DNA from: Fusicatenibacter sp.
GTDB taxonomy: Bacteria > Bacillota > Clostridia > Lachnospirales > Lachnospiraceae
DNA: 64,000 nucleotides
Direction: 5' to 3'
Assembly (NCBI GenBank): GCA_017887445.1
Contig: JAGHIA010000125.1
Location: forward strand, 1-64,000
The position numbers and the translations under genes were made by a program. Shown here one piece after another: positions 40,091 to 49,310 of this stretch. The notes beneath the pieces were generated by a model that saw only the letters and a list, made by a program, of their open reading frames with translations, was not told where the DNA came from and searched no databases. Every line of letters starts with the position of its first letter. The stretch's first letter is position 1.

Positions 40091-41937
40091 GGTTCCACCT
40101 CCGTCTGTCCGCCCGTCTCCCGGTAATATTTTGCCTGCGTCTCAAACAAACGCTCGTATTTTCCCTTCTGTTCCAGCAGACGGTCATGCGTCCCTTCTTC
40201 ACAGATCTGCCCGTTTTCCATAAGGATAATACGGCTGCAGAAGCTGGTGCTGGCCAGCCGGTGAGAAATGAATACCGTGGTTCTGCCCTCGCTGATCCGA
40301 TGATAGTTTTCGTATAAATGGCTCTCGGCGATCGAGTCCAGCGCCGCCGTCGGCTCGTCCAGCAGCATGATGGGCGCGGATTTATACAGAGCCCGCGCCA
40401 GGAGCAGCTTCTGCACCTCACCGCCGGAAAATTCCACCCCGTCATCATAAATGGTTTTTCCGAACGGACTTTTCACTCCCTGGGGAAGCCGGGCAACCTT
40501 ATCCCAAAGTCCCGCCGTCTCCAGACACTGCCGCACCTTCCCGCAATCCAGCGCCTCCGCCGGCGCCCCGGCGACAATTTCCTCGATCGACACCGGCAGA
40601 ATGCTGAACTGCTGGAAAACAGCAGAAAAAAGCTTATAATATTCCGTCCGGTGGTACTCCCGCACATCGATACCGTCATAAAGCACCTGCCCCTCTGTGG
40701 GATCGATCAATCCACAGAGCAATTTGACCAACGTCGTCTTTCCCGCGCCGTTTAACCCAACCACCGCCAGATGCTCGCCAGGCATGATCTTCAGGCTGAA
40801 ATCGCGCAGCGCATACTGTCCGCTGCCCTCATAACGATAACTGACATTTTTCAGCTCGATAGTTCCGGGAAACGCAGCTTGGGGAGGCTGTATACCCTGC
40901 TCCCTGCGGTAATGTTCCGGATACTCAAGATAAGAGCGCAGATAATTGATCCTCACATTCAGCTGGTTGAGCAGCGATACCTGAGAGATCATATTGGCCA
41001 GCCAGGAGGAAAACTCCGCCACCGCACCAAAGTAGAGGACAAAATCCGCCACCGTTATCTGCCGCTGCCATACAAGCCAGATAAAATAAGCATAAGCGGC
41101 GCCTTCACGCAGCATGGCAAACCCGCTGTCCCACACGGCAACACCGAATATCTTCCTGGACAGCCGCCGGTACCAGCCAGCAGTACCGTTCATATTTTCC
41201 TGATAAATGTCCGAAAACCACGATGCCATACGATACAGACGGATATCCTTTGCAGAACGAAGGTCCCCGGACGCCTCGTTGATATAATCCAGACGCTGCT
41301 CATACAGGATCCGTTCCTGGCTGTTCTGGTCCATCCACCGGATCACTCTCTGATTCAGAAAAAAGCTTATCAACGTCGTCGCCGCCAGAAACAACAGCAG
41401 AAAACCATTCACCTGAACCAGGATCGTCCCGAATGCCAGCAACCCCAGAGCGCTGGTACAAATACTGATCAGGATATCGTAAATATTCGTAAGCGGCGAA
41501 AAATTTCCGTTGCAGCAGCCAAAGCTCTCCGCCTGCAGCCTGCGGAACCTTTCCTCTTCCTGGTTGGCGTAATCGGTGGTCAGTCCCTTCAGCGCCACCT
41601 GCTTCAGATAATATGTATTCATCCGGAATTTCTGATGATACAGATATTTTTTGAAGAACTGAGAACCTGCGGACAGCAGGGCAATACTGCCCATAAATCC
41701 CAGAACCACCGCGCTTAGCTGCCACAGGCTGTGCCCTTCTGTAATCTGCTCAATGACCAGCTTGGGCAGATAAGCCGAAACAACCGGCAGCACCGCATTG
41801 ATCAGCACAGACATTCCACACCAGCACAGCAGCAGACCATAACAATGGACCGTGTTCCGGATACAGTAGCACACATTCTGAACAACCGAATAGCGACAGG
41901 TACTCCATTCCTCTGAATCTGTATTCTTCTTTCCCAT
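40078..41937 (-). CDS. ABC exporter, fused membrane and ATPase domains (partner of the downstream gene; start MGKKNTDSEEW)
   Basis: VVGLNGAGKTTLVKLLCGLIDPTEGQV, FSGGEVQKLLLARALYKSAPIMLLDEPTAALD; overlaps the next gene. Confidence 0.92.
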   Translation of the reverse strand: MGKKNTDSEEWSTCRYSVVQNVCYCIRNTVHCYGLLLCWCGMSVLINAVLPVVSAYLPKLVIEQITEGHSLWQLSAVVLGFMGSIALLSAGSQFFKKYLYHQKFRMNTYYLKQVALKGLTTDYANQEEERFRRLQAESFGCCNGNFSPLTNIYDILISICTSALGLLAFGTILVQVNGFLLLFLAATTLISFFLNQRVIRWMDQNSQERILYEQRLDYINEASGDLRSAKDIRLYRMASWFSDIYQENMNGTAGWYRRLSRKIFGVAVWDSGFAMLREGAAYAYFIWLVWQRQITVADFVLYFGAVAEFSSWLANMISQVSLLNQLNVRINYLRSYLEYPEHYRREQGIQPPQAAFPGTIELKNVSYRYEGSGQYALRDFSLKIMPGEHLAVVGLNGAGKTTLVKLLCGLIDPTEGQVLYDGIDVREYHRTEYYKLFSAVFQQFSILPVSIEEIVAGAPAEALDCGKVRQCLETAGLWDKVARLPQGVKSPFGKTIYDDGVEFSGGEVQKLLLARALYKSAPIMLLDEPTAALDSIAESHLYENYHRISEGRTTVFISHRLASTSFCSRIILMENGQICEEGTHDRLLEQKGKYERLFETQAKYYRETGGQTEVEPWTE

Positions 41938-42067
41938 CGGATCCTGCCTCCTTTCGCACTCATTGTAGCACGAATCCCATAAAAAAGAAAATTCGTGCAC
42001 CAACTGCATCGGCCGGTACACGAATTGCATTTATTCCCGCCAATAGCGAGACAACGAGATGGTTGAC

Positions 42068-42796
42068 TCAGACACGCTCTATGGCAGGAACTAAAAATTC
42101 AGAGGTAAACGCTCCATTTTCACTGTTATATTTGCACCACCCGCCGTGCTCTTCCAGAATCGCTTCCGCACGCCGCAATCCAAACCCGTGCATGCCCTCC
42201 TTGTGGGAAGAAAAAAGTCCGCCCATCTTCGTCTTCTTCTCCCCTGCGGAATTCAACATGGAAAAATACAGCATTGTGCCCTTCATGGTCATATAAATCC
42301 GGATAAACCGCTCTCCTTTGGCAGTCCGGCAGGCTTCAATGGCATTATCCAACAGATTGCCCACCAGGATACTCAGCTCCAGATCCGTGATCGTCAGCTG
42401 ATCCGGCACACACGCTTTCACAGCTACCGCAATATTCTCCGCTTTCGCCTGAGCAATTTTCGCCGAAAGAATAGCGTCCAGGGAGATGTTCCCGGTTTTC
42501 AGAAGCGTATCCACATTCATCAACTCCTGGTCCAGCTGCTCGATGTAAGCCAGCGCACGCCCCGTCTCGCCGGCTTCCAACTGCCCCTTCAACGTCTGCA
42601 GGTGATGATGAAAATCATGCTTATATCCCCGCATCTCGGCATGGATACTGCGGACCTCGTCCAGATGCCTCCTGGACTGCTCCGTCTGATACTCCGCCAG
42701 TTTTAAATACGTTTTCTTTCTCATAAAACTCCTCAATTCCCCATGATGAACAAGAAAACCAGCTGAGCGCCGGCTGGAAGTGATGACCCCCTTCAA
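42068..42796 (-). CDS. GHKL-family sensor kinase lacking an obvious membrane sensor
   Basis: YKHDFHHHLQTLKGQLE, ILVGNLLDNAIEACR, HGFGLRRAEAILEEHGG. Confidence 0.8.
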   Translation of the reverse strand: MKGVITSSRRSAGFLVHHGELRSFMRKKTYLKLAEYQTEQSRRHLDEVRSIHAEMRGYKHDFHHHLQTLKGQLEAGETGRALAYIEQLDQELMNVDTLLKTGNISLDAILSAKIAQAKAENIAVAVKACVPDQLTITDLELSILVGNLLDNAIEACRTAKGERFIRIYMTMKGTMLYFSMLNSAGEKKTKMGGLFSSHKEGMHGFGLRRAEAILEEHGGWCKYNSENGAFTSEFLVPAIERV

Positions 42797-43494
42797 TTCC
42801 GCTCAATGAACGCCCGGTTGATATCATCGTACTTTCCTCTTGCCAGAGGAAGCTCACAGCCGCTGTCCAGCCAGACCGCCGTGCGCGAAATCCTCCGGAT
42901 ATGCTTCAGCGACACCAGATAAGACCGATGTGTCCGGTAAAAGTCACCGCTGAGTTTTGCCTCCAGCGTAGAAAGATTCTCTTTCAGCTTATATTCTGCA
43001 TTTTTCGTATGGACAACAATATAATGCAGCAAGGATTCAATATACAGGATATCCGTTTCCAACAGCTTCACCGTTTCCCCGCTGCAGTTGATAATCAGTG
43101 TGGGCGGCTCCACAGACAACTTCTGCACAGCCTTGGAAAGCACCTCCATAAGCTTTGCTTCCGCAACCGGTTTTATAAGGTAATGCAGCGCATCGACCTC
43201 GTAGCCTTCTCCAGATAACTCAAAATGGGAGGTTGTAAAGATGATCTCCATGCGGCAATCCGTAAGCCGCAGCCGCTTCGCCAGCTCGATGCCGGAAATC
43301 TTTTTCATCTCTACATCCAGCAGCAGAATGTCGTAGTCCTTGTTTTCTTCGTAGTGAAAGAGAAAGCTTTCGGCGGAGGGGAAGGTATCGATTTTTAGGG
43401 ATATCTCTTCTCGCTTCGCCCATTTGGCGGCGATGGACGCGAAATACTGCGCGTCGGGAGCGATGTCGTCGCAGATTGCGATTTTGTATTTCAT
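42793..43494 (-). CDS. LytTR-family response regulator
   Basis: MKYKIAICDDIAPDAQYF.., DYDILLLDVEMKKISGIELAKRLR receiver; LytTR domain FYRTHRSYLVSLKHIRRI. Confidence 0.92.
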   Translation of the reverse strand: MKYKIAICDDIAPDAQYFASIAAKWAKREEISLKIDTFPSAESFLFHYEENKDYDILLLDVEMKKISGIELAKRLRLTDCRMEIIFTTSHFELSGEGYEVDALHYLIKPVAEAKLMEVLSKAVQKLSVEPPTLIINCSGETVKLLETDILYIESLLHYIVVHTKNAEYKLKENLSTLEAKLSGDFYRTHRSYLVSLKHIRRISRTAVWLDSGCELPLARGKYDDINRAFIERN

Positions 43495-43500
43495 TTTCGC

Positions 43501-43566
43501 CTCTTTCATGGCGCACTGGCTGCACCAATAATGGTAGATTTGGAAGTTTACTTCCAAACTTGTCCT
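43501..43566 (-). repeat. Copy of the tttcatggcgcactggctgcgcc repeat just upstream of the LytTR regulator
   Basis: ctctttcatggcgcactggctgcaccaataatggtagatttggaagtttacttccaaactt. Confidence 0.8.
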
Positions 43567-43571
43567 TTATT

Positions 43572-44111
43572 TTAATCAACTTTCGTTTTTACAGGGATAT
43601 GGAAAGTATAAACATATGTGATATCCTCATCTGTCAAAATTCCATTTTCCTTGCCAAAATCAATGACTCTTTGCGGGATAGAAGCTTTCTTTTTGACAAT
43701 GGTGCCGCCATGTTTTCTGGCAATGGCGCAACTTGCTGCATTATTCGTTAACGCCTTCCATTGGAAATATTCCACTCCATGTGTTTCTGAAAAATATTCC
43801 ATCAGAAGTTTTGTAGATTCATAACCATAACCCTTTCCCATACATTCATCTATGATATCAATCCCTACTTCTGGCGTTTTAGAATCCATTTCCAATATTT
43901 GAGCAAATCCACACACACGCCCTGTTTGATTTTCAATAACAGGACAAACAAAATCGTACTCTTTGAGACTTTCCCAAGTCCGTGGAAACTGCTCGGAAGA
44001 ATACATTGACTTTATCACAGACCGGGACTGGCTCATTTGGCGATATATTTCTTTTGTTTCCTCATCTATCTCTGCTATACTTACTTTATCAGAACTTTTC
44101 AATATTATCAT
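43572..44111 (-). CDS. GNAT-family N-acetyltransferase
   Basis: CGFAQILEMDSKTPEVGIDIIDECMGKGYGYESTKLLMEYF..ALTNNAASCAIARKHGG. Confidence 0.85.
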   Translation of the reverse strand: MIILKSSDKVSIAEIDEETKEIYRQMSQSRSVIKSMYSSEQFPRTWESLKEYDFVCPVIENQTGRVCGFAQILEMDSKTPEVGIDIIDECMGKGYGYESTKLLMEYFSETHGVEYFQWKALTNNAASCAIARKHGGTIVKKKASIPQRVIDFGKENGILTDEDITYVYTFHIPVKTKVD

Positions 44112-44390
44112 CGTGGTCTCCTTGAAAACAGTGTTATCAAACAACATACTCGCTTCAATAAGGGGGAATCCGTTGCAAACAGTATACGCTATTACAACCA
44201 TATTTACATTACTGTAGAATATTGACTTCCGGATAGTCAAAAAAGACAAAAAAAAACGCAAATGACCACTTTCATGCTTTTCAATCTTCTATGCGTTGCT
44301 TTTTAAACTTAATTGACGAGTTTATACTACAACTGCAGGCGTCTCCCAGCCAAGTGCTTTTAACGCTTTTCAGGTACGCATTGATCTTGT

Positions 44391-45592
44391 ATCTATACTC
44401 CACTCTGCTTCTACTCAAATGCGCACGGGCCGTGGATAGTCTGGGGCGGATGGAAATCTACATTCCATTATGCTTCTACTTCAATGCTTTTGAGTTTGGA
44501 AACTCAATGCAACAGCAAGAATCTACATTCCACTATGCTCTACTTCAATGCGGTATTTATCCTGACTCATGGGCGTGCTGATAATGATCTACATTCCACT
44601 ATGCTTCTACTTCAATGCAGTGTGGTGTCCCTCATACAGCAGGACGTCTCCATCTACATTCCACTATGCTTCTACTTCAATAGAGCAGTATCTGACGCAG
44701 AGCAGATATAAAGATGATCTACATTCCACTATGCTTCTACTTCAATTTACCTGCAAGATAGTCCAAAAACGCGCAGAGCTTATCTACATTCCACTATGCT
44801 TCTACTTCAATTGCTGCCGGATCTGACAGTAGAATGCTTGCGCTGCATCTACATTCCACTATGCTTCTACTTCAATGCAATACGGTGATTGATGGCTATC
44901 TGGCCATTACCAATCTACATTCCACTATGCTTCTACTTCAATCCAGTACGCTGGGGCAGTTTGACGTATGCAGCTAAATCTACATTCCACTATACTTCTA
45001 CTTCAATAAAAGAAAAGTCTCCATGCTACGAGTGGTGAACCAATCTACATTCCACTATGCTTCTACTTCAATAACAAAACGGAGCCTGATCCGCAATTCG
45101 ATCTATATCTACATTCCACTATGCTTCTACTTCAATTTGTAGCAATCATCAAATATTCCGTTGCGCAGATCAATCTACATTCCACTATGCTTCTACTTCA
45201 ATTCACACACACATAACACGGCGGTTTGCAGGAGCCGCATCTACATTCCACTATGCTTCTACTTCAATTTTGCCCTCGGCAGCAGCAGCATGATACATTT
45301 CAGATCTACATTCCACTATGCTTCTACTTCAATTCATTGAGCGCCGCCTGTGCGCTCCGTGCCTGCAATCTACATTCCACTATGCTTCTACTTCAATTAA
45401 TACGCTCATTGATTATTCTCCTTCCGTTTCTTCATCTACATTCCACTATGCTTCTACTTCAATTCAATCTGGCCGTTATCGTTTGTAACGTTGTCGAATC
45501 TACATTCCACTATGCTTCTACTTCAATCTACAATCTCGCTCTCTCGCCACTGCTCCCGCACCATCTACATTCCACTATGCTTCTACTTCAAT
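44391..45592 (-). CRISPR. CRISPR array, 19 repeats (30 bp) and 18 spacers (~34-37 bp); crRNA-sense repeat ATTGAAGTAGAAGCATAGTGGAATGTAGAT
   Basis: Plus-strand repeat atctacattccactatgcttctacttcaat; leader-distal repeats at 44391 (strongly degenerate), 44456 and 44521 (1-nt deletion) diverge, so the array reads on the minus strand with the leader next to cas2. Confidence 0.98.
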
Positions 45593-45770
45593 CCGTTTCA
45601 TTTTCTTCCTTGATTTTCCGCGGAATTCTTCTTACAAATTGTCGACCTAACTTTCAACTTTCTTTCCCTCTTTCATTTTATACAATTTTATTTCAAATAC
45701 AAGCCTTTTCACATGATATTCTCAGCTTTTGTCTACCCCATATGGTATAAACATTATTTCAGGTCGACAA
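45593..45770 (-). promoter_or_regulatory. CRISPR leader
   Basis: A/T-rich region between cas2 and the first canonical repeat; TTGTCGACCT and AGGTCGACAA near its ends. Confidence 0.7.
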
Positions 45771-46049
45771 TCATAAGAAATTTGTTGTTTTATCGTCTTC
45801 AATCCCCCAAAATTCTTTTGGAATCCACTTTTCGTTTCTACATTTGAACACAATCAGCGAATCCCTGTCATCTCTGATAAGCTTTCTCAGTTCCATTTTT
45901 AATTTGAGTAACTGTGATTCTGATATTTCGCCCTCAAAAACCGAATTTTGTATATGAGTCAAATATTTTTTACATGTTTTAAAAGTTTTGGTTAAAACTT
46001 TGGATCCACCCGTATCGCTTTTAATATCATACACTAATATAACATACAT
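45771..46049 (-). CDS. cas2: CRISPR-associated endoribonuclease Cas2
   Basis: MYVILVYDIKSDTGGSKVLTKTFKTCKKYLTHIQNSVFEGEIS. Confidence 0.95.
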   Translation of the reverse strand: MYVILVYDIKSDTGGSKVLTKTFKTCKKYLTHIQNSVFEGEISESQLLKLKMELRKLIRDDRDSLIVFKCRNEKWIPKEFWGIEDDKTTNFL

Positions 46050-46061
46050 TTCAATTCCTTC

Positions 46062-46796
46062 CTACCACCATATTTTGAATGGTTCATATTCCTTTTCGCC
46101 AAGCAAATGTTTCACCAGCTTGTAACACTCCAATCGGATCAAGTATTGATAAGACACTGTTTTATTCAAATCTTTATGCTTGATTGTCGTGCGCATTTTC
46201 TCATCTAATTCAGCTACAATCGTCTTTGAAGCATTTTTTGATAAATGCAGATAATTCAGTCCTTTTGTGAAACTTTTTTCCGTGATCTGCTTTCTGTTTA
46301 AAAGTGAAAAAATCAGCCTATCTCCTAATATTAGTTTGAAAATTTCTGCAATGTCCAAACTGAGCGAAAATCGCCTATCTCCGGGTTCATGGAGATAACT
46401 GATTGTTGGATTTAACTGTGTCTGATAAATTTCTCCCAATACCTTCGTATAGATCAATGTGTTAATAAAAGAAATCAAAGTATTCACCATATTGTCGAGC
46501 GGATTTTTCACTCGTTTTTCAAATTCGATATCCTGATCAATAATAATTGGCCACGCAGCGTAATATGTTTTTCTGATGTTTCCTTCGTATCCCATTAATT
46601 CCTGGATATTTTGTGCTTTGGGAATCTGTCTTCGAAGATCTTCAATCGTATCCATATATGACTGGACATCTTTTCCCCTACCGTTATAATAGCGAAGATT
46701 CCTGTATATACTGTATGAAGCGCCATCTATGATCGCCTTTGCAAGCTTCATCCTCTTTTCAAAATCGGTGTAATGTTCCACCTGGTTAACCAGCAA
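46062..46796 (-). pseudogene. cas1: Cas1 lacking its N-terminal domain (244 aa from a TTG; catalytic domain retained)
   Basis: LLVNQVEHYTDFEKRM.., MGYEGNIRKTYYAAW (catalytic Glu region), YLHEPGDRRFSLSLDIAE (catalytic His region). No start codon or N-terminal beta domain; a repeat element precedes it. Confidence 0.75.
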
Positions 46797-46820
46797 GTTA
46801 CCCGATACTAAATGTTCTTA

Positions 46821-46888
46821 CTCCTTTCATGGCACACTGGCTGCGCCAATAATGATAAATTTGAAAGTTTACTTCTAAATTTCCTCTT
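46821..46888 (-). repeat. Copy of the tttcatggcgcactggctgcgcc repeat at the truncated cas1 5' end
   Basis: ctcctttcatggcacactggctgcgccaataatgataaatttgaaagtttacttctaaatttcc. Confidence 0.8.
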
Positions 46889-46977
46889 TACTTCATCTAC
46901 GGGTACAGATAATACAATAATCTCCCATTACAGACCCCGGAGTATTAAACTTGGCTCATTGTTCGCGAGAATAAAAC

Positions 46978-49242
46978 TTATATAAGGGTTTTGAAGCATT
47001 TCTTAGAGAAATTCCCCTTTTCTGTGGGTTTTGCAAACTTTATACGATGATAGCCTGCCTCATCATATTCACATTGGATCACAGATATTCTTTCTCTTCT
47101 CCCCAGTTCTAAAGTTGGGTATTTTTCAGCCGTTTTATTGCTGCATGCTGCCTGATAATCCTTCAAATACCCAACAGGAACACTCACCGTATACTGTAAT
47201 AAATTTTCTCTTGCTTTTACTCTCTCAATATGCTCTGTCGTTGCATCTGATATTTTCTGTATAGCCGCTTCTATCTCCTCCCGATTTTCCGTATACACCG
47301 GACTTGGGATGACTGTTTCAGATAAAATGTTCCTTAATTTGGAATTCTTCTTATCAAATTCGTACGGTTGTATTCCGGAGATTACCTTTCTAACTGCATC
47401 AAATCTCCTAGAATAGTCACCCTTGTGTACTTTTTCTGTTGTAAAATATTTATCCAACAACTCCATCTTTTTAGCTTCACTGAGCAAGCCTTCCCCTTCC
47501 TTCAATGCTTCTTTGGAAAGTTCGAACAACGTACTGTCAATAAAACCTCCTGCATTCGAAAGATTGCCTGCCTCTATGGTTGTATATACAATACAATTAG
47601 GACATTCTACTGGCTTCTTCCCTTTCCGATTACATCTTCCAAATCTTTGAAACAGCGAATTTAACTCTTGCAGCTCTGTAATAAGATAGTCAAAATCAAT
47701 ATCCAGACTTGCCTCCACAATAGCTGTTGAAATCCAGATTCCGGACTGACAATCAAGATTTCCTTCGTCATCGTATGTTTTTCCAAATTCTAATATTTCT
47801 TTTTCCAGTTTTCCTCTGTCAGCTTTTGTAAAACGACTGTGAAGAATATGTATATTTTCTCTACCCAGATCATCTTTCAGCTTTTCATACAATTCCTGAG
47901 CCTTCCCAATGGTATTGCACACAACCAGAATTTTATTACTGCTTCCGCTTTCCTTCTTATTCAGATAAAACTCCTGTATATCCTCGGCATTGACCTTTCT
48001 GTCTCGTATCTCCACATGATGCCGAAGCGAATCATCCACAAATGTACGGATATTTTCCTCCTTAAAAGGAATATTCTCTCTGAGAATATCTCTCATAAAT
48101 GGTGACAATGTCGCTGTCATCACCGCGATTTTTCCGCCCATCTCTACAATCATCTTCAATCCAGCGATAAGGAAACATAACAACTCAGGATCATACATCT
48201 GGATTTCATCTATTACTATTTTGGAATAGGACAATGTGGTCAATTTCAGCTCATACGTCTGATATTGAAAAACAAAATCAAACAGTTGATCCAGGGTTGA
48301 GATATTCAGAGGAATGGACAAATGTTTTCCTCTGTTCTCATATTCGACCAGATCCATTTCATCAAACTGCTTCGCGTAATATTCCAATGATTCTGAATGA
48401 AGAATCGACAAACGCGTATCTATATCTCTATCCCGAAGAATATCTTTGCGCACTCTGTCATATATGGCATTGATCGCAGTTCTCAAAGGCAATACGAAAA
48501 ATCCTTTATGATTACCAATCCAACGAAATCCTGCCTCTGTTTTCCCCATGCCTGTTTGCGCAACAACTATGATATTTTCATCTTCTTTTTGCTTACAAAA
48601 TTTTTGCAGTTCATTCCAATCCGCCTCAGGATTATTCTTTCTCCATTTTCCTTTCACATTGTCCATCGATTGATCCAGGAAATCATTCGGATATTCGGAA
48701 ATATAGTGTCCGCTTGCGCTATAATCACATTTATGCAAATAACCTTTTATCTTAATAGCTATCGGATCTGTCATGACTTTTTTGACATGATTTTGTATCA
48801 ATATCTTTTTTATATCGATTGTATCAAAATCCTGAAGAAGCTCTTCGATCAGTTCCTGCTTATCCTCCATAATCTTCCACGGGTTTCCATAATCATGATG
48901 AAACAGAATAGCAAACAACACTCTATAATAATCATTTTTATCATTATGGAGTGCTGCTATCTCATCCCGGTTTAGCAAAAAACCAGACAAAACATTATGA
49001 ACTACTTCTCTTTCGGGATTAAATCTTCCAGACTTTCCTGTGCGAACTGCTTCCAGCCTCTTTTGCATTTCACGATTTATCTTCCCATCATCGTGATGAA
49101 TGCAGGCAATCTTCACTAATTCCAGTACCTTTGCATCCGGAATATATCCGTACGCCCTCAGTCTTTCTGCTTCATCTAATAATCTCCTTACATGCTCCCC
49201 AAGCGTTTCATCTGGTTTTGCCAAATATTGATTAATATCCAT
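46978..49242 (-). CDS. cas3: Cas3 (HD nuclease plus DExD/H helicase)
   Basis: ACIHHDDGK (HD), VAQTGMGKTEAG (Walker A), IVIDEIQMYDPELL, QRFGRCNRKGKK. Confidence 0.95.
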   Translation of the reverse strand: MDINQYLAKPDETLGEHVRRLLDEAERLRAYGYIPDAKVLELVKIACIHHDDGKINREMQKRLEAVRTGKSGRFNPEREVVHNVLSGFLLNRDEIAALHNDKNDYYRVLFAILFHHDYGNPWKIMEDKQELIEELLQDFDTIDIKKILIQNHVKKVMTDPIAIKIKGYLHKCDYSASGHYISEYPNDFLDQSMDNVKGKWRKNNPEADWNELQKFCKQKEDENIIVVAQTGMGKTEAGFRWIGNHKGFFVLPLRTAINAIYDRVRKDILRDRDIDTRLSILHSESLEYYAKQFDEMDLVEYENRGKHLSIPLNISTLDQLFDFVFQYQTYELKLTTLSYSKIVIDEIQMYDPELLCFLIAGLKMIVEMGGKIAVMTATLSPFMRDILRENIPFKEENIRTFVDDSLRHHVEIRDRKVNAEDIQEFYLNKKESGSSNKILVVCNTIGKAQELYEKLKDDLGRENIHILHSRFTKADRGKLEKEILEFGKTYDDEGNLDCQSGIWISTAIVEASLDIDFDYLITELQELNSLFQRFGRCNRKGKKPVECPNCIVYTTIEAGNLSNAGGFIDSTLFELSKEALKEGEGLLSEAKKMELLDKYFTTEKVHKGDYSRRFDAVRKVISGIQPYEFDKKNSKLRNILSETVIPSPVYTENREEIEAAIQKISDATTEHIERVKARENLLQYTVSVPVGYLKDYQAACSNKTAEKYPTLELGRRERISVIQCEYDEAGYHRIKFAKPTEKGNFSKKCFKTLI

Positions 49243-49271
49243 AGATTCTTCCTCTTATCCTACTTTTACAC

Positions 49272-49305
49272 AAAAGGCAGCATTGATCTCTCCATGCTGC
49301 CTTTT
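49272..49305 (-). terminator. Hairpin followed by T-rich sequence between cas5 and cas3
   Basis: AAAAGGCAGCA-N12-TGCTGCCTTTT, 11-bp stem. Confidence 0.55.
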
Positions 49306-49310
49306 CTTCA

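Noticed and set aside
44421-45562. Self-targeting by ordinary array spacers within this window
   Set aside because: No convincing matches seen by eye; a proper search of all 18 spacers against the genome and phage databases is needed.
44291-45750. Plus-strand ORFs with repeated IYIPLCFYFN/LHSTMLLLQ peptides
   Set aside because: These are translations of the CRISPR repeats, not proteins.
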